A stretch of 6,492 nucleotides of DNA, taken from DATEPR01 sp036503065 (lineage in GTDB: Bacteria > Actinomycetota > Actinomycetes > Mycobacteriales > Pseudonocardiaceae). The DNA lies in NCBI GenBank assembly GCA_036503065.1, contig DASXXM010000192.1, positions 1-6,492 on the forward strand. Direction: 5' to 3'. The notes under the pieces were generated by a model that was given only the letters and a program-made list of their open reading frames with translations, did not search any database and was not told the origin of the DNA. Below, piece after piece: positions 5,246 through 6,492 of this stretch. The translations under genes were made by a program, and so were the position numbers. Each line of letters opens with the position of its first letter. Positions within the stretch are counted from its first letter, which is position 1.

Positions 5246-6492
5246 CGGCACCGCCGAGTCTCGATCGGGCGAACCCGCTCGCCACGCACGTGCGATCCGA
5301 CCTACCCGGCCGGTACAACGAACTGGACGTCCTACGGCGGGAGTGGCAGCGGGTCGAGGGCATGCTCAACGGTGAGGTGCTGCCACCGTACGAGGTGTTG
5401 ATCCACCCCTCCAGCGGCTGCAACCTGCGCTGCGTGTGGTGCATCGGCGACCACGTGCCGATCGAGATCTGGGACGACTCCCGCGTCGGGCTGACGTTGC
5501 TCGACGCGGCCAAGACGGCCGACACCATGCTGCCCAACACGCTCGCCGACCCGGACGCGATGCTCGGCCTGCTGCGTGGCATCGTCGACTACCGGAAGGC
5601 CGACCGGTCCGGCACCGAGCATTCGATCGAGGCGGTGTCGTTCTCCGGTCTGATCGGCGAACCGCTGATGTCCAAGGCCGCCGTGGTGGCCGCGATCCAC
5701 TACCTCGTGGACCGGTCGCGCCGGGTCGGGCTGTTCACCAACGGCGTGCTGATGGACGAGTCCGTACGCGCGGCGCTGGTGCGGGCGGCCTACGTCCACG
5801 TCAGCCTCGACGCCGGCTCGCCGGACGCCTACGCGCTGCTGAAGGTGGAGGGCCGCTCGTCAGGGCGCAACCAGTTCCGCTCGGCGTTGGAGAACACTCG
5901 GCAGCTGGCCGTGCTGCGGGCGAACACGCCGGGCTCGTCGCTGGCGATCAACTCGTCGTTCATCCTGTATCCCGAGAACTACCAGGAGGTCTACCGCGCG
6001 GCCACCCTGCTCAAGCAGTCCGGTGTGGACACCATGCGGCTGAAGCGGGACATCAGCGGCGCGCGGCTGCTCGATCCCGATCAGGTCGCCGAGGTGGTCG
6101 ACCTGATCGCCGCGATCAAGGCCGACCTCGTCGACGACGACTTCCATCTGGTCGAGGTCCACCAGATGGGGCTGCCGCCGGACCTCACCCGCCACTTTGC
6201 CGCCTGCCGCATCACCCGGCTGGTCGCCGCGATCGGCTCCGACGGCGAGATGTACCCGTGCAACTACCACCCACGGCCGGGCGGCGCCAGCTACGGCAGC
6301 GCGTTGGACGGACAGTTCGGCGCGGTATGGGAAGGCGATGTGCGGGCGCGGCTGTCCAGGCAACTGCCGGCCATCTGCCCGGCCGTGTGCGACCCGTTCA
6401 AGAACAGGTCCAACTCCCTGCTGTCGACCGCGGCCGACGTGGCCCGGACGGAGGGCACCGAACGGCTGCTCGAATACGTCAACGCCCTTGTC
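5242..6492 (+). CDS. radical SAM enzyme with SPASM/twitch-like C-terminus, 3'-truncated by window edge
   Basis: S-adenosylmethionine radical enzyme of unknown substrate. 417 residues are visible and the frame is open at the window end. The CxxxCxxC cluster motif is at C60, C64 and C67, after a strand reading EVLIHPSSG. SGLIGEP (135-141) fits the SAM-binding GGE position and LFTNG (164-168) the next core strand. The C-terminal part has C322-x12-G-x4-C340, the opening signature of SPASM domains (GEMYPC), then C379 and C383 (CPAVCDPFKNR). An auxiliary iron-sulfur cluster is therefore likely, though the second pair is CxxxC and not the usual CxxC. The first 50 residues are a helical leader outside the core. 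SPASM enzymes modify peptides, sugars or small molecules, and nucleoside antibiotics use radical SAM enzymes too (BlsE, MilG), so it may tailor the pyrimidine made by the upstream genes. No precursor peptide is visible. ATG 5242 overlaps the tenA-like stop by 4 nt, so it belongs to the operon. Confidence 0.85.
   Translation, partial: MTAPPSLDRANPLATHVRSDLPGRYNELDVLRREWQRVEGMLNGEVLPPYEVLIHPSSGCNLRCVWCIGDHVPIEIWDDSRVGLTLLDAAKTADTMLPNTLADPDAMLGLLRGIVDYRKADRSGTEHSIEAVSFSGLIGEPLMSKAAVVAAIHYLVDRSRRVGLFTNGVLMDESVRAALVRAAYVHVSLDAGSPDAYALLKVEGRSSGRNQFRSALENTRQLAVLRANTPGSSLAINSSFILYPENYQEVYRAATLLKQSGVDTMRLKRDISGARLLDPDQVAEVVDLIAAIKADLVDDDFHLVEVHQMGLPPDLTRHFAACRITRLVAAIGSDGEMYPCNYHPRPGGASYGSALDGQFGAVWEGDVRARLSRQLPAICPAVCDPFKNRSNSLLSTAADVARTEGTERLLEYVNALV

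Noticed and set aside
1164..6492. Mildiomycin- or blasticidin-type nucleoside cluster
   Set aside because: The MilA/MilB-like pair and a radical SAM gene fit, but no cytosylglucuronate-type glycosyltransferase or aminotransferase is in the window, and ThiD and TenA point to thiamine-type chemistry. Not excluded if the flanks supply those genes.
5242..6492. RiPP cluster with a SPASM maturase
   Set aside because: No small precursor open frame is visible between or beside the genes; every junction overlaps or is 3 nt. Sequence to the right could change this.

Overview
The window is very GC-rich DNA with dense GC-ending codons, GTG as well as ATG starts, purine-rich Shine-Dalgarno sites and overlapping stop/start codons. 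This is typical of a filamentous actinomycete (Streptomyces, Micromonosporaceae or Pseudonocardiaceae type). The genus cannot be fixed from the sequence.

Layout. Positions 2-832 hold the 3' part of a secreted-type alpha/beta hydrolase (plus strand, 5' end outside the window). Positions 833-1163 hold no intact gene. On the minus strand this gap carries a short decayed relic of a TPR unit like those of AfsR/SARP or NB-ARC-type regulators, and on the plus strand a possible promoter region with an 11-bp-period direct repeat. From 1164 to the window end run seven tightly packed plus-strand genes: a thymidylate-synthase-fold CMP hydroxymethylase candidate (1164-2195), a MilB/DNPH1-type nucleotide N-glycosidase (2192-2623), a divergent ThiD-family kinase (2620-3405), a HAD phosphatase (3409-4041), a NudB-like Nudix hydrolase (4041-4508), a TenA-family hydrolase (4508-5245) and a radical SAM/SPASM-like enzyme (5242 to the edge, incomplete). 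Five of the six junctions overlap by 1 or 4 nt and the sixth is separated by 3 nt, so they almost certainly form one operon that continues to the right.

How the genes may work together (inference). The first two genes match the known two-step logic used to make 5-hydroxymethylcytosine from CMP in mildiomycin (MilA/MilB) and bacimethrin (BcmA/BcmB) biosynthesis. The next genes belong to families that handle the thiamine pyrimidine HMP: ThiD phosphorylates it and TenA releases or salvages it. Phosphatases and Nudix hydrolases remove phosphates from thiamine-type compounds. 5-Hydroxymethylcytosine is an HMP look-alike with a 2-oxo group in place of 2-methyl. The most economical reading is a biosynthetic and self-protection cluster for a thiamine-antagonist pyrimidine of the bacimethrin type, assembled from CMP instead of by ThiC. 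The divergent ThiD pocket and an unassigned radical SAM enzyme suggest the product may differ from bacimethrin. No methyltransferase, ThiE, thiaminase I, glycosyltransferase, transporter or regulator is visible, so the final product remains open.
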